64,000 nt of DNA. It comes from Paenibacillus_AB sp036577625. GTDB taxonomy: Bacteria > Bacillota > Bacilli > Paenibacillales > NBRC-103111. Below, piece by piece: positions 15,000-23,725 of this stretch. Made by a program: the position numbers and the translations under genes. Positions within the stretch are counted from its first letter, which is position 1. The number at the start of each line of letters is the position of its first letter. The stretch is from NCBI RefSeq assembly GCF_036577625.1, contig NZ_JARBDC010000032.1, positions 62,001 to 126,000 on the forward strand. Reading direction: 5' to 3'. Under the pieces are notes generated by a model. The model saw only the letters and a list, made by a program, of their open reading frames with translations. It searched no databases and was not told where the DNA came from.

Positions 15000-17900
15000 T
15001 TAGGAAATGGCCCCGGCGCGTTCGATCTGCTTTCCGCTCGCAAGCTCGGCTCGTTTCTGTTCGAGACGCAGCTGCAATTCCGCTTTTTTGACGGCAAGAT
15101 CGTGCAGCCGTTCTTCATGAAGCCCCAAACTGTGGGCGTACGTTTTGACCCGGATTTTGATCGAGCCGCCCGGTTTGTTCGCATCGATATCGTGCAGCGC
15201 CGAGTACGGAGTGCCGGCCGCGGTAATGATCGAGTCGATCAACCCGTAGGTCGGCGCATCGTGTCCGCACTTGAAGCTGGACAAGTCCAGCACCGCCACG
15301 TTCGGGTGGCGCGCGGCGAATTTGGCCGCCCATACTTTTTGCACGCTGTTGGAGCTGAAATTTTCCGGCCACACATCGGTGACTTCCAGCGCGTATTCCA
15401 CCCGGCCGCTGGCCAGGTCGTCTTGGAAAAAGCGGCGCAGCCAGCCTTCGTCCTTCGGAATGGAGCGCATCGACAGAATCGGATAACCGAGCACCTGGAA
15501 CTCTTCCAGCACGCCGTGATTCATGCCCGGATCGGAATGGTACGGACGTCCGATCATCAGAATGGCAAGCCGGTTTTCCCGTTCGACCTGCTCCAAAATC
15601 ATCCGGCCTTTCTCCTGCATTTCGGCATCGAACGCATCCAGCGCCTTCCGGCCCTGCTCCGCGGCAAAGTCGCTTTCATCCTCGGTGATCTGCAAATGCT
15701 CGGCAAACGCTTCGAACAGCTGCTTCTTCATCATGTTCGGTTCGGTGAACGTGACCGCGGGGTCCAAATAAACGATCCCTCTCGTCTCGAAAAAATTCAC
15801 CTCTTTGGTGAACGCGGCTTTGATTACGTTCGGAGCGCCGGCCACAATCGGGCAGCTGGCCGAATCCATCACATTTTGCAGGTGAGTCGGAATATGGGTG
15901 ATGCACGGGAAAACGATATAATCGAGCGCCTTCTGCTCATGGTGCTTGAACAGCAAATTGTGCACGTGAGCCTGCGCTACCTTCGAAGGGTAGCATGGGT
16001 CGATCGATCCGTATTTGCCGCCTTCCTGCCACATTTCCTCGCTCGTGTTGTCGCTGAACACGATGTTCCGTCCGTCGATGCCGAGCCGTCTCGAAATACG
16101 TCCGCCAAAAGGGAGCGGTAGACCAAATGTTCAGCACTTTCGGAATGCCGATCCGAATTCGGCCGCGCCGTTCCGCAGCCTCGGCGGACGAACGCGAGAA
16201 CGGCCTGCTGGTCGGAATTTTGCGCAAGCCGCCGAACCATCCCCGTTTCACCCGGACGTCGTCCACAGCCCGATCGGGTTCGGGCATCGGCTCCGCGTCG
16301 TAAAAATGCTGGAACATGCGGCGCGCCTCGTATTCGACGAGATTCGGATAATGCTTTTTCAGCTCCTGGCGCTCTTTCGTCAGCTTGACGACCGCTTCCT
16401 TGTCTTCCACGGTTCCTTTTTCGCAGGAAAATCCGGAAATGTACCGGGCCGTTTTGCCGTCCGGCGTTTCGGAATCGATAAAGGTCCGGCTGCAGTGATT
16501 GGGGCAAAAATTGCAGCGGGTCGATTCGTCGTTGCGGCTGACGTAACGCAGACCGATGGCGGCATCCATGCCGAGGAAAGTGGAATATCCCCGGCGCTTC
16601 ACGACGCGCAGCGTTTCCATGGCGGCGCCGATCGCCCCCGCTTCTCCCGGATGCGGATGAACGTAAACTTCGGCATCGGGAACGCGCTGCTTGATATAGT
16701 CCACCTGCGCCTTGACCGCGGCCAGGTTATATTGGGTGCCGCCCTGCAGGACGAATTTGCGGCCAAGCTCGGCCATGCGCGGAATTTGCACCACGTATTG
16801 CCATACGTTTTTCGGCAGCACGAGCGCGAGCCCGGCGAGCAGCTCTTCTTTGGAGTAGCCCTCCTTCTGAAAATTGACCCGGTCCGCGTCAAGAAACACG
16901 GCGCAGCCGTAGGAAAATTTGGGGCTCAGCTCCGCGCTGAACGCCGTATCCGCATACTCCTGAACCGGGATGCCGAATTGATCCGCCATCGCCTGCAGCA
17001 GCATGCCGTTTCCCGCCGAGCATTGGTTGGACAGCTTGAAGTTGCGGATATCCCGGTTTTTCAGAAAGAGCACCTTGATATCTTGTCCGCCGATGTCGCA
17101 GATGACGTCGATGTCGCCGAATTGGTGAACGGCGCTCATCATATGCGCGACGGTTTCGACGATATTGACGTCCGCGTTCAACGTTTTTTCCAAAACGTCC
17201 GCGGCGTATCCCGTGGCGCCGAAGCCGATGATTTCCAATTCGGCTCCCTGCCCCTTCACCTTCTCGCGGATTCTCAGGAGCATTTCTTTCGTATCCTCGA
17301 GCGGATTGCCTTTGGAGAGCTGGTATTCCTTAAGCAAAATGTCGCCCTGCTCGTCGACCAGGACGGCTTTGGACGAAGTGGAGCCGCCGTCGAGTCCGAC
17401 AACCGCCCGCACTTTCTGCCCAGGCGCAAAGGTCGCCGGGGTATATCGGGGAATGCTGTAGCTGCGGCGAAATTGGTCCAGCTCGTTGTCGCCGCCTGCC
17501 AAAGGCGGGCCCGCCTTTTCGCCCAGCTTCGCTTTCCGGCCGTGCGCAATAAATGCTTTAAGCCCTTCCAGGCCCGAGTATAATCCGACGTCGGCCGGTT
17601 CGTGCAAGCCGTACAGGACGGCGCCGTAAGCCGCATAATATTGCGAATTGTCCGGGACGAAGATCAATTGTTCGATCGGCACGTCTTTCGGATAATCGTA
17701 CCCCCGCTCCTGCCACGTTTGGGGAATTCGTTTGCGCCAGCATTCCTGCAGGAAAGGCAAATAAGTGTTCGGACCGCCCAGCAGCAGGACGCGATGCCGC
17801 AGCGTATTCCCTCGGGTGAGGACGGAGAGGTTCTGCATGACGATGGCGTCCGCCAGGGAACACATGATCTCCGCGGACGGGATGCCGCTTTTCACGAGAT

Positions 17901-18471
17901 TGACGATATCCGTTTCGGCGAATACCCCGCACTTGGCGGCCACGTGGTGCAGCTTCGAATCGTCGAAGTGCAGCTTCCCCACTTCTTCCGCGGGCATCCC
18001 CACTTTGATCATGCACTTGTCGATCGTCGCCCCGGTGCCCGACGCGCACTTGTCGTTCATCGAAGTGAGCGCCTGCTTGTCGCCCGTTTCAACGTTTTCC
18101 TTGAAAATGATTATTTTCGCGTCTTGTCCGCCGAGCTCGATGACGCTCCCGACATCGGGATGAAGATGCTCCACGGCCATGGTAACGCTATTGACTTCCT
18201 GAACGAACTTCGCTCCGATATGCGGTGCGATCGGGCCGCTTCCGGAGCCGGTCGCAAAAACGCGAACGTTTTCCCGCCCGACGTCCGGAAATTCGTTGCC
18301 GATGGCAACGAGCAATTCTAGCACTTTCTCCGCTTGCTTCGTATGGTGCCGCTGATAGTCCGACCAAACGATCCGTTTCGTTTCCGGATCCACCGCCGTC
18401 GCTTTGACGGTCGTCGAGCCCACGTCGACTCCGATAATCAAGGAGTTTAACCCCCGGTTCACGTCGTTCAT
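15000..18471 (-). pseudogene. BadF/BadG/HgdC-type activase, tandem domains plus DUF2229, split by a frameshift
   Basis: From ATG 18471 the frame encodes two actin-like ATPase/activase domains. The first is IIGVDVGSTTVKATAVD, GGQDAKIIIF, KCASGTGATIDKC. The second is VVGLDGGSTSSKAVLVDEQG, ICDIGGQDIKVLFL, QCSAGNGMLLQAM. The Cys pairs that hold the bridging [4Fe-4S] cluster in HgdC are present in both. A Cys-rich CNFCPNHCSRTF and RIGIPKVLNIWSTAPFWRTY follow. Near 16,081-16,090 the frame is lost, and the natural continuation (GIDGRNIVFSDNTSEEMWQE, to 15000) is in the next frame. Removing one G from GAGACGGCTCGGC restores it, giving about 1,156 residues. As read, a truncated 844-residue and an unlinked 353-residue piece would form. 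Sequence error is possible. Confidence 0.85.
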
Positions 18472-18678
18472 AGCGTTGCCCCTTACTCCGATTTAGGTAC
18501 GAAGTTAATTTGTACTACCATTGCGATTTTTATCATGCCGACATACAAACGATCCAACGATTGCCCTTCCATATTCCTCCGCGGCCGTCCGCTCATATCG
18601 AAATCCGCGCAAGGCATTCTATAACGGATAGCGTTTAGATAACCGGCCGATCATGCCGCGAGGAGGCGTGCCAGACAG

Positions 18679-20043
18679 TTGCTTTGGATCGTTATAGCCC
18701 TTATTTTGTTTATTTTGCAGATCGCGGCCGTTATCGTCGTCGAGTTTCGCCGCCCTCACAAAGCGATCGCCTGGCTAGTCGTTTTGTTTCTTTTCCCCCC
18801 GATCGGCTTCGTGCTGCATTATTTCGTGGCGAAAGAATATTGCCCTTCCCTTCGGCGGAAAGAAGTCCGGTATTGGGACCGGATGAAAGAGACGCTCCAG
18901 ATCCGCAGCCGGCAAAGACGGCTGCAGGACGACGACCGGCTTGCGCCGTTCGGCCCCGTTACCGCGAACAATGAAGCGACCGTTTACAGCGAAGGCGAGC
19001 AAGCGTTTGAAGCGATGCTCGATTCGATCGCCGAAGCCGAGCATCACATTCATATCGAATTTTATATCGTCCGTGACGACCGGCTCGGTGCCCGGTTTGA
19101 GCGGTTGTTGGTCCGAAAAGCGCAGCAAGGGGTAAAGGTGCGGTTTATATACGACGGAATCGGCAGCCGGCGGCTTGGAAAAGCGTACTTGCAACGGCTG
19201 CGGGACGCCGGCGTGGAAACGGGCTGCTTCTTCCCGATAGGGGCCGCTTTCTTCGCGAAGCGGCTCAATTATCGAAACCACCGCAAAATTATCGTCATTG
19301 ACGGCAAGATCGGTTTCTTCGGCGGCTTGAATATCGGGGACGAGTATTTGGGGAGCCGTCCGAAAACCGGTTATTGGAGAGACACTCATTACCGCGTGAA
19401 GGGCGATGCCGTACTTTGGCTCCAATATACGTTTTTGAACGACTGGTGCTTGGTCAAAGGACAAACCGTAACGGACGCCGCCTATTTTCCGGTTCAGGAA
19501 TGCCATGGAAACGAACGGGTGCAAATCGTGAAAAGCGGCCCCGACGAGACGATAATCGAGCTGATCTTCACGCTCATCGTCTCGGCAAAAAAGCGGATCT
19601 ACATCGAAACGCCGTATTTCGTCCCCGACCCCGGCATCATGCTCGCTTTGAAAACGGCCATTATGAGAGGAGTCGACGTCCGTGTCATTTTGCCGGGCAT
19701 TCCGGACAAATATATCGTTTATTGCGCTTCGTTGTCCTATGCAAAGGAATTGATGCGGGCGGGGGTCCGGTTTTACGGCTACAAAAAAGGCTTCGTCCAT
19801 GCGAAGGTCATGATATGCGACGACTTGGCATGCTCCGGCAGCGCCAATATGGACATACGGAGCTTTTGCGGCCAGTTCGAAATCAATGCGATCTTTTACG
19901 ACGAAAACGTCGTCGGCCGGCTTGTCCAAGATTTTTACCGGGATCTTGAGGAAAGCGAACAATGGCTGCCCGCGGATATCGGTACGCGGAATATGCAAAG
20001 GCTCGGAGAAATTTTCGCCCGATTGCTTTCGGCGTTGTTTTAG
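18679..20043 (+). CDS. cls: Cardiolipin synthase
   Basis: 454 residues. Two N-terminal membrane helices (1-22, 30-50) are followed by two phospholipase-D domains with HKD motifs: NYRNHRKIIVIDGKIGFFGG (about 200-219) and GFVHAKVMICDDLACSGSAN (about 375-394). The enzyme joins two phosphatidylglycerol molecules into cardiolipin and glycerol at the membrane. The length matches bacterial ClsA-type enzymes. The start is TTG 18679, with AGGAGG 12 nt upstream; no ATG gives a complete first helix. A strong terminator follows the stop codon. Confidence 0.95.
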   Translation: MLWIVIALILFILQIAAVIVVEFRRPHKAIAWLVVLFLFPPIGFVLHYFVAKEYCPSLRRKEVRYWDRMKETLQIRSRQRRLQDDDRLAPFGPVTANNEATVYSEGEQAFEAMLDSIAEAEHHIHIEFYIVRDDRLGARFERLLVRKAQQGVKVRFIYDGIGSRRLGKAYLQRLRDAGVETGCFFPIGAAFFAKRLNYRNHRKIIVIDGKIGFFGGLNIGDEYLGSRPKTGYWRDTHYRVKGDAVLWLQYTFLNDWCLVKGQTVTDAAYFPVQECHGNERVQIVKSGPDETIIELIFTLIVSAKKRIYIETPYFVPDPGIMLALKTAIMRGVDVRVILPGIPDKYIVYCASLSYAKELMRAGVRFYGYKKGFVHAKVMICDDLACSGSANMDIRSFCGQFEINAIFYDENVVGRLVQDFYRDLEESEQWLPADIGTRNMQRLGEIFARLLSALF

Positions 20044-20052
20044 GCAGCAAAA

Positions 20053-20080
20053 AAAACGGAGGGACTCGTCCCTCCGTTTT
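20053..20080. terminator. Bidirectional terminator between cls and the YfhP-like gene
   Basis: 13-bp perfect stem (20053-20065 with 20068-20080) with A-run and T-run on its two sides, set between converging genes. Confidence 0.9.
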
Positions 20081-20093
20081 CGTTTTATTCGGG

Positions 20094-21101
20094 TCATGCT
20101 TCGACGCCGCCGTAAGTTCGTTGCGCACGGTTGCGGTTGCCTCTCCAAGCCAAAAAGTCGGACACCAAATTGCCTTCCCGATCGAACTCGAGAATGGCCT
20201 TGAACGGGTAATAGTTGCCGAAACGGAACCGCAGGTCCGTCCATATGCAGCGGACCGTCTCGTCCGTCTCAATCCGCTCGTGACGAATATGCCCCGCGAT
20301 CGAGAAAAAGGTGTCCGCAGCCGGACTTATGCGCTTTAACGTCTCCCGATCGGGAATTTCGAACCGCTGTTCGGAATCGTTGTACGAACGCTTCAAGAGC
20401 CGTTCCGTTTCCCGGTAACGATTCCCCTTCCATTCGCCCAAAACCAGCTCCGAATCGGTTTCCGCGATTGCGGTCCATCGGTTGAAACGAAACGTCGGCA
20501 ATACGCTTACGGCTTTAGCGGTCTCATAGCGAGCCGCCAGAAGCCGCACGTACCGGCGATGCAGGGCGAACCTTACGGCAATGTAGAGAACCGTGCAGCC
20601 GTTTAGGATCCCGAACAACGGACCGGGCGGGAACACTCCCATCCACCAAAGCGCCGCACCCGCAACCTGCGTAAACAAGATGATCGGATCGAGGACCATG
20701 AGAACGTCCCGCGAAAGCCGTTTATTGGAAAAAGGAAGCAAAGCCTGGGTTCCGAACGTGTTCAACGCATCCAGACCGACATGGACGAGAACGGCGATGA
20801 AGCTCCACAACCAAACCCATCCCCATGCGAGATTGTCGAAAAAGGGCGTCATGCCGAGCGTAATCACGCTCGGCCACAGCAACCAGGCCATGACGGAATG
20901 CGTGAGTCCCCGGTGCTTTTTCAGGTAGACCGCATCCCCCTTGGTCAGCTTATGAAAATAGTCGATATCCGGCGCTTCCGAAGCGAGCGTCGTACCGATC
21001 GTAACGGCTAGCGCCAAAGCCGGGTCGGCTCCGATCTCCGGCACATTGCATGCCATAGCTCCGAGACCGAGACCGATGAACAGATGACTAACCGTATCCA
21101 T
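20094..21101 (-). CDS. yfhP: YfhP/YdjM-family membrane-bound metal-dependent hydrolase-like protein
   Basis: 335 residues from ATG 21101 behind GGAGGAGGGG. It begins MDTVSHLFIGLGLGAM, then SEAPDIDYFHKL and KKHRGLTHSV, carrying the conserved His and Asp residues of the DUF457/YdjM fold (His6, DxD, HRGLTHS, HVGLDALNTFGT). Four predicted membrane helices lie between about 70 and 185, and the C-terminal 130 residues are soluble. The length and N-terminus match Bacillus YfhP. No reaction has been proved for the family. Confidence 0.85.
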   Translation of the reverse strand: MDTVSHLFIGLGLGAMACNVPEIGADPALALAVTIGTTLASEAPDIDYFHKLTKGDAVYLKKHRGLTHSVMAWLLWPSVITLGMTPFFDNLAWGWVWLWSFIAVLVHVGLDALNTFGTQALLPFSNKRLSRDVLMVLDPIILFTQVAGAALWWMGVFPPGPLFGILNGCTVLYIAVRFALHRRYVRLLAARYETAKAVSVLPTFRFNRWTAIAETDSELVLGEWKGNRYRETERLLKRSYNDSEQRFEIPDRETLKRISPAADTFFSIAGHIRHERIETDETVRCIWTDLRFRFGNYYPFKAILEFDREGNLVSDFLAWRGNRNRAQRTYGGVEA

Positions 21102-21244
21102 ATCGGAATTCCCCTCCTCCTAAAGTCATGCTTCATAAGAATCGTTCTTCAACGTCTAAGTTTAACGCAGAAACGATTCAAATCTGAAGCCAAACTTTTT
21201 GGAAAAGGAGGGACTTTCGGCTAAAAGCGCGATTATGAATCCAC

Positions 21245-22105
21245 TTACCGGTGCAGCATCGGCTTTAAGTCGGATATTAAGGTCTGCAGCTGTTTCGAGC
21301 ATTTCTCATACATCTTTTTGGCTTCTTTGCTGTCGGTTGCAATGCCGAACATCTCCAAATCGGCTTCGCATTTTTTCAAGGTCGCGAACAATGCCGCTTT
21401 TTTTTGCGGCTCGGGCACCTTGATTTGATCGTCATACAAGTCTACGTAAAGCTGCCCGTAGGCATCCACTTGGCCAAGGTACACATTTTCTACGGTTATG
21501 CCCGTTTTTTCCAGCTCGGCGGACAACCATCCCCTGCTCAAGCCGATCGTGGCGAGCGGTTCGTCCATCACGTTGCCGTCCATGATTACGATTTGCGGCT
21601 CTTGCTCGGGCGCTACTTGAATCCCTAAATGTTTGGAAGTAAGCGGCTGATGCTCCCGATTAAACAACACATTGATTTCGCCGCTCGGCTCCATGATCGC
21701 GAATTCGACGTCTGCAACTTTAAACGCATTTTTTCTGCGCAGCTGTTCCATCAATTCGTCCGTCGAGATTCGTTCTTTCAGCAGGTTGTCTTCCAAAATT
21801 TTTCCGTCCTTGATCAGGATCGTTCCTTTGCCGTCGACAAAATCTCTGATTTTTTTGCTTTTCAGCTGCAAAAATTCGATGGCCAGCGAAACCGCAACCC
21901 AGACGCTTAAAGCGACAAGTCCCAAATACCAGTCTGCTTCCATATCCAATGAAATGTAAGCGGCAAGGCTGCCGATCGTAATGCCGGTAATGTATTCGAA
22001 GACGGAAAGCTGGGTCACCTGCCTTTTTCCCAACAGCTTTGTCATGACAAAAAGAATACCGACGGCCATCAAAGTACGCAATGCGATTTCCAGCCATTGC
22101 GGCAC
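21245..22105 (-). CDS. DUF421 (YetF-type) membrane protein with a DUF1657-like C-terminus
   Basis: 286 residues from GTG 22105, preferred because AAGGGGG lies 8 nt before it. Three membrane helices (about 5-70; MTKLLGKRQVTQLSVFEYIT is the family signature) precede the DUF421 cytoplasmic domain (GKGTILIKDGKILEDNL, VENVYLGQVDAYGQLYVDLY). The last 55 residues (LFATLKKCEADLEMF, DSKEAKKMYEKCSKQLQTLI) resemble the DUF1657 protein encoded divergently at 22313. In some bacilli, DUF421 and DUF1657 genes travel with spoVA and YhcN genes in the spoVA-2mob operon, so a spore-membrane role is inferred. A possible sigma-G promoter lies at 22146-22176. Confidence 0.85.
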   Translation of the reverse strand: MPQWLEIALRTLMAVGILFVMTKLLGKRQVTQLSVFEYITGITIGSLAAYISLDMEADWYLGLVALSVWVAVSLAIEFLQLKSKKIRDFVDGKGTILIKDGKILEDNLLKERISTDELMEQLRRKNAFKVADVEFAIMEPSGEINVLFNREHQPLTSKHLGIQVAPEQEPQIVIMDGNVMDEPLATIGLSRGWLSAELEKTGITVENVYLGQVDAYGQLYVDLYDDQIKVPEPQKKAALFATLKKCEADLEMFGIATDSKEAKKMYEKCSKQLQTLISDLKPMLHR

Positions 22106-22145
22106 ATCCGATTCCCCCTTAATCAATTCCGTTTCCTTCAGATCA

Positions 22146-22176
22146 AATTATGTGTCGAAACCGACAATGGAAATGC
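22146..22176 (-). promoter_or_regulatory. Possible sigma-G promoter of the DUF421 gene
   Basis: On the minus strand GCATTT (22171-22176) and CATAATT (22146-22152) are 18 bp apart, with one mismatch from GNATR in the -35. Tentative. Confidence 0.4.
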
Positions 22177-22312
22177 GACAATCTTTTTTCCTCCGGAAGC
22201 CGATCGTTAGCGAAACCTCCTGTTAATTCCTTGTATATCGTCGAAACGTCGGAGATACATTATTTTCGTTGCTTCCGCTTCACTTAAGCTTGCTCGGGAG
22301 GAGGTGATAGAC

Positions 22313-22519
22313 GTGACAGTAGGATCTCAGGTCAAAACATGCGTCGCTTCTTTGAAGAGCGCCCAAGCGAGCCTCGAACAATTCGCTCTGGAGACGCAAA
22401 ATCAAGAAGCCAAAACGCTTTTCACGAATGCGGCCGCTCAAACTCAGCAAATCGTTCAACAGGTGGAAGGCCGTGTCCAACAGCTGGAAAACGAAGAGCC
22501 GCAATATAAAGGATTTTAA
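22313..22519 (+). CDS. DUF1657 small protein
   Basis: 68 residues from GTG 22313; AGGAGG (22299-22304) is 8 nt upstream, and an earlier in-frame GTG overlaps that site. The sequence VTVGSQVKTCVASLKSAQAS, LEQFALETQNQEAKTLF is typical of DUF1657, a short all-helical family found in spore formers. It is divergent from the DUF421 gene, whose C-terminus resembles it. A spore-envelope role is inferred from that association only. Confidence 0.88.
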   Translation: MTVGSQVKTCVASLKSAQASLEQFALETQNQEAKTLFTNAAAQTQQIVQQVEGRVQQLENEEPQYKGF

Positions 22520-22527
22520 CGATCGGC

Positions 22528-22558
22528 CAAAGGGGCTCCCGCTTCGGGAAGTCCCTTT
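22528..22558 (+). terminator. Terminator of the DUF1657 gene
   Basis: AAAGGG...CCCTTTT arms with an inner CTCCC/GGGAAG pairing form an imperfect hairpin ending in four T, about 10 bp after the stop codon. Confidence 0.6.
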
Positions 22559-22611
22559 TCTCATCAATCTTGGATGCTAACCGTTTTCGCGGGATCGATT
22601 GTCTATGCCTC

Positions 22612-23301
22612 ATGGCGCAAATCGGTTTCCATTTTTTATTTCGATTTTTTTTCGAATGCAAGAGACAGATTATTGTTGTCACTTCATTCAGAAAGAGGGC
22701 GGTCTCCTTAAATACTTCGTACTCCCCCAAACTTTATCATTGGTTCGTCCGTCCGAAATGGTTTACGAAAAAATATATTCACGATCACATCCAATCCCGG
22801 TTTTTGTTTGACGGGAAGCATGTGTTGGACTTCGGCTGCGGTACGGGAGCCAATTGCCCGATGTTTCTGCCGGATCAATATGTAGGCATCGACCCGGACG
22901 TCAAGCGCATTGATTTTGCAAAACGGTTGTATCCCGACCACGATTTTCAAGTTTTTGAAAACGACCGGCTTCCCGTTCATGACGAAAGCATGGATTACAT
23001 CGTCATCATCGCCGTGCTGCACCATATTTCGTCCGACGATATCGCCCGCTATATGAAGGAATTCAAACGGGTGTTAAAACCGAACGGAACGATTGTCGCG
23101 ATGGAGCCTTGCATTTGCGAGAAGAAGCCGTTATGCAACTGGTTTATGAATTGGTACGACAACGGCGACTATATACGGAACGAAGAGCAGTATTTGCGGC
23201 TGTTTCGGGATCACGATTTCCGTCCCCAACCTATCAACCGGTTTCGAAAATGTTTTTTGTATCACGAACTGTTTTTTTCGGCGCAGCTGCGTCCGGGATA
23301 A
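22612..23301 (+). CDS. Class I SAM-dependent methyltransferase
   Basis: The SAM motif HVLDFGCGTGANCPMF and downstream YVGIDPD, DYIVIIAVLHHISSDDI and LKPNGTIVAMEP define a class I methyltransferase of the Methyltransf_11/25 type. The start is uncertain. ATG 22612 has no good binding site and adds about 35 unlikely residues (FHFLFRFFF). The homologous part probably begins near LNTSYSPKLYHWFV, where GAGGGCGG sits about 6 nt before a TTA codon, as if a TTG/ATG start had been lost. Acceptor unknown; the N-terminus could be damaged. Confidence 0.78.
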   Translation: MAQIGFHFLFRFFFECKRQIIVVTSFRKRAVSLNTSYSPKLYHWFVRPKWFTKKYIHDHIQSRFLFDGKHVLDFGCGTGANCPMFLPDQYVGIDPDVKRIDFAKRLYPDHDFQVFENDRLPVHDESMDYIVIIAVLHHISSDDIARYMKEFKRVLKPNGTIVAMEPCICEKKPLCNWFMNWYDNGDYIRNEEQYLRLFRDHDFRPQPINRFRKCFLYHELFFSAQLRPG

Positions 23302-23348
23302 GGAAACGATGACCCGTCTCAGGCATAAAAAATAAGAGCGGCACCGTG

Positions 23349-23377
23349 TTGACATTTCGTTAGGCCGCGCATATAAT
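23349..23377 (+). promoter_or_regulatory. Consensus sigma-A promoter of the T-box leader
   Basis: TTGACA (23349-23354) and TATAAT (23372-23377) are 17 bp apart, a perfect match to consensus; transcription would start near 23,385, just before the T-box Stem I. Confidence 0.9.
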
Positions 23378-23394
23378 AACCAGTAATTCCATAT

Positions 23395-23647
23395 TCGAAA
23401 TGTTGCGATTAGAAATAGTAGAAGTGAAACGACCTTTCAGAGAGCCGTTGGCTGGTGCGAAACGGCAGCGCCGTTCATTTCGAACTCATCTATGAACAGC
23501 TGCCCGAAAAGCACGTAGGGTAAGACGGAATTCCACCGTTACAGGGATAGATGGTGATGGCCATCGAAAAAGATCATTTCGCACGAAATGAATTAGAGTG
23601 GTACCGCGGGTTCAACCTCGTCTCTATACGGAGACGGGGTTTTTTTG
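23395..23647 (+). promoter_or_regulatory. T-box riboswitch (leucine), leader of leuA
   Basis: The leader has the T-box order: Stem I with AGAGAGCC and GCGAAACGGC, a specifier region TTTCGAACTCATCTATGAACAG whose CTC codon (Leu, followed by A) would pair with tRNA-Leu, and the conserved T-box AGAGTGGTACCGCGGG (23595-23610), which pairs with the uncharged acceptor end. The intrinsic terminator (23616-23639, CCTCGTCTC/GAGACGGGG) ends in seven T. Uncharged tRNA-Leu stabilises the antiterminator and permits leuA expression. Confidence 0.92.
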
Positions 23648-23725
23648 TTGATTAAATTCCGGGTTTAATCAACCCCGCTTCACATATAGATCCAAATATG
23701 ACTGCCGCTTGGGAGGAACATACCG

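Noticed and set aside
13535..15091. A long plus-strand open frame opposite the activase partner gene
   Set aside because: Antisense shadow of the 13358-14968 gene, with Arg/His-rich composition and no start signal.
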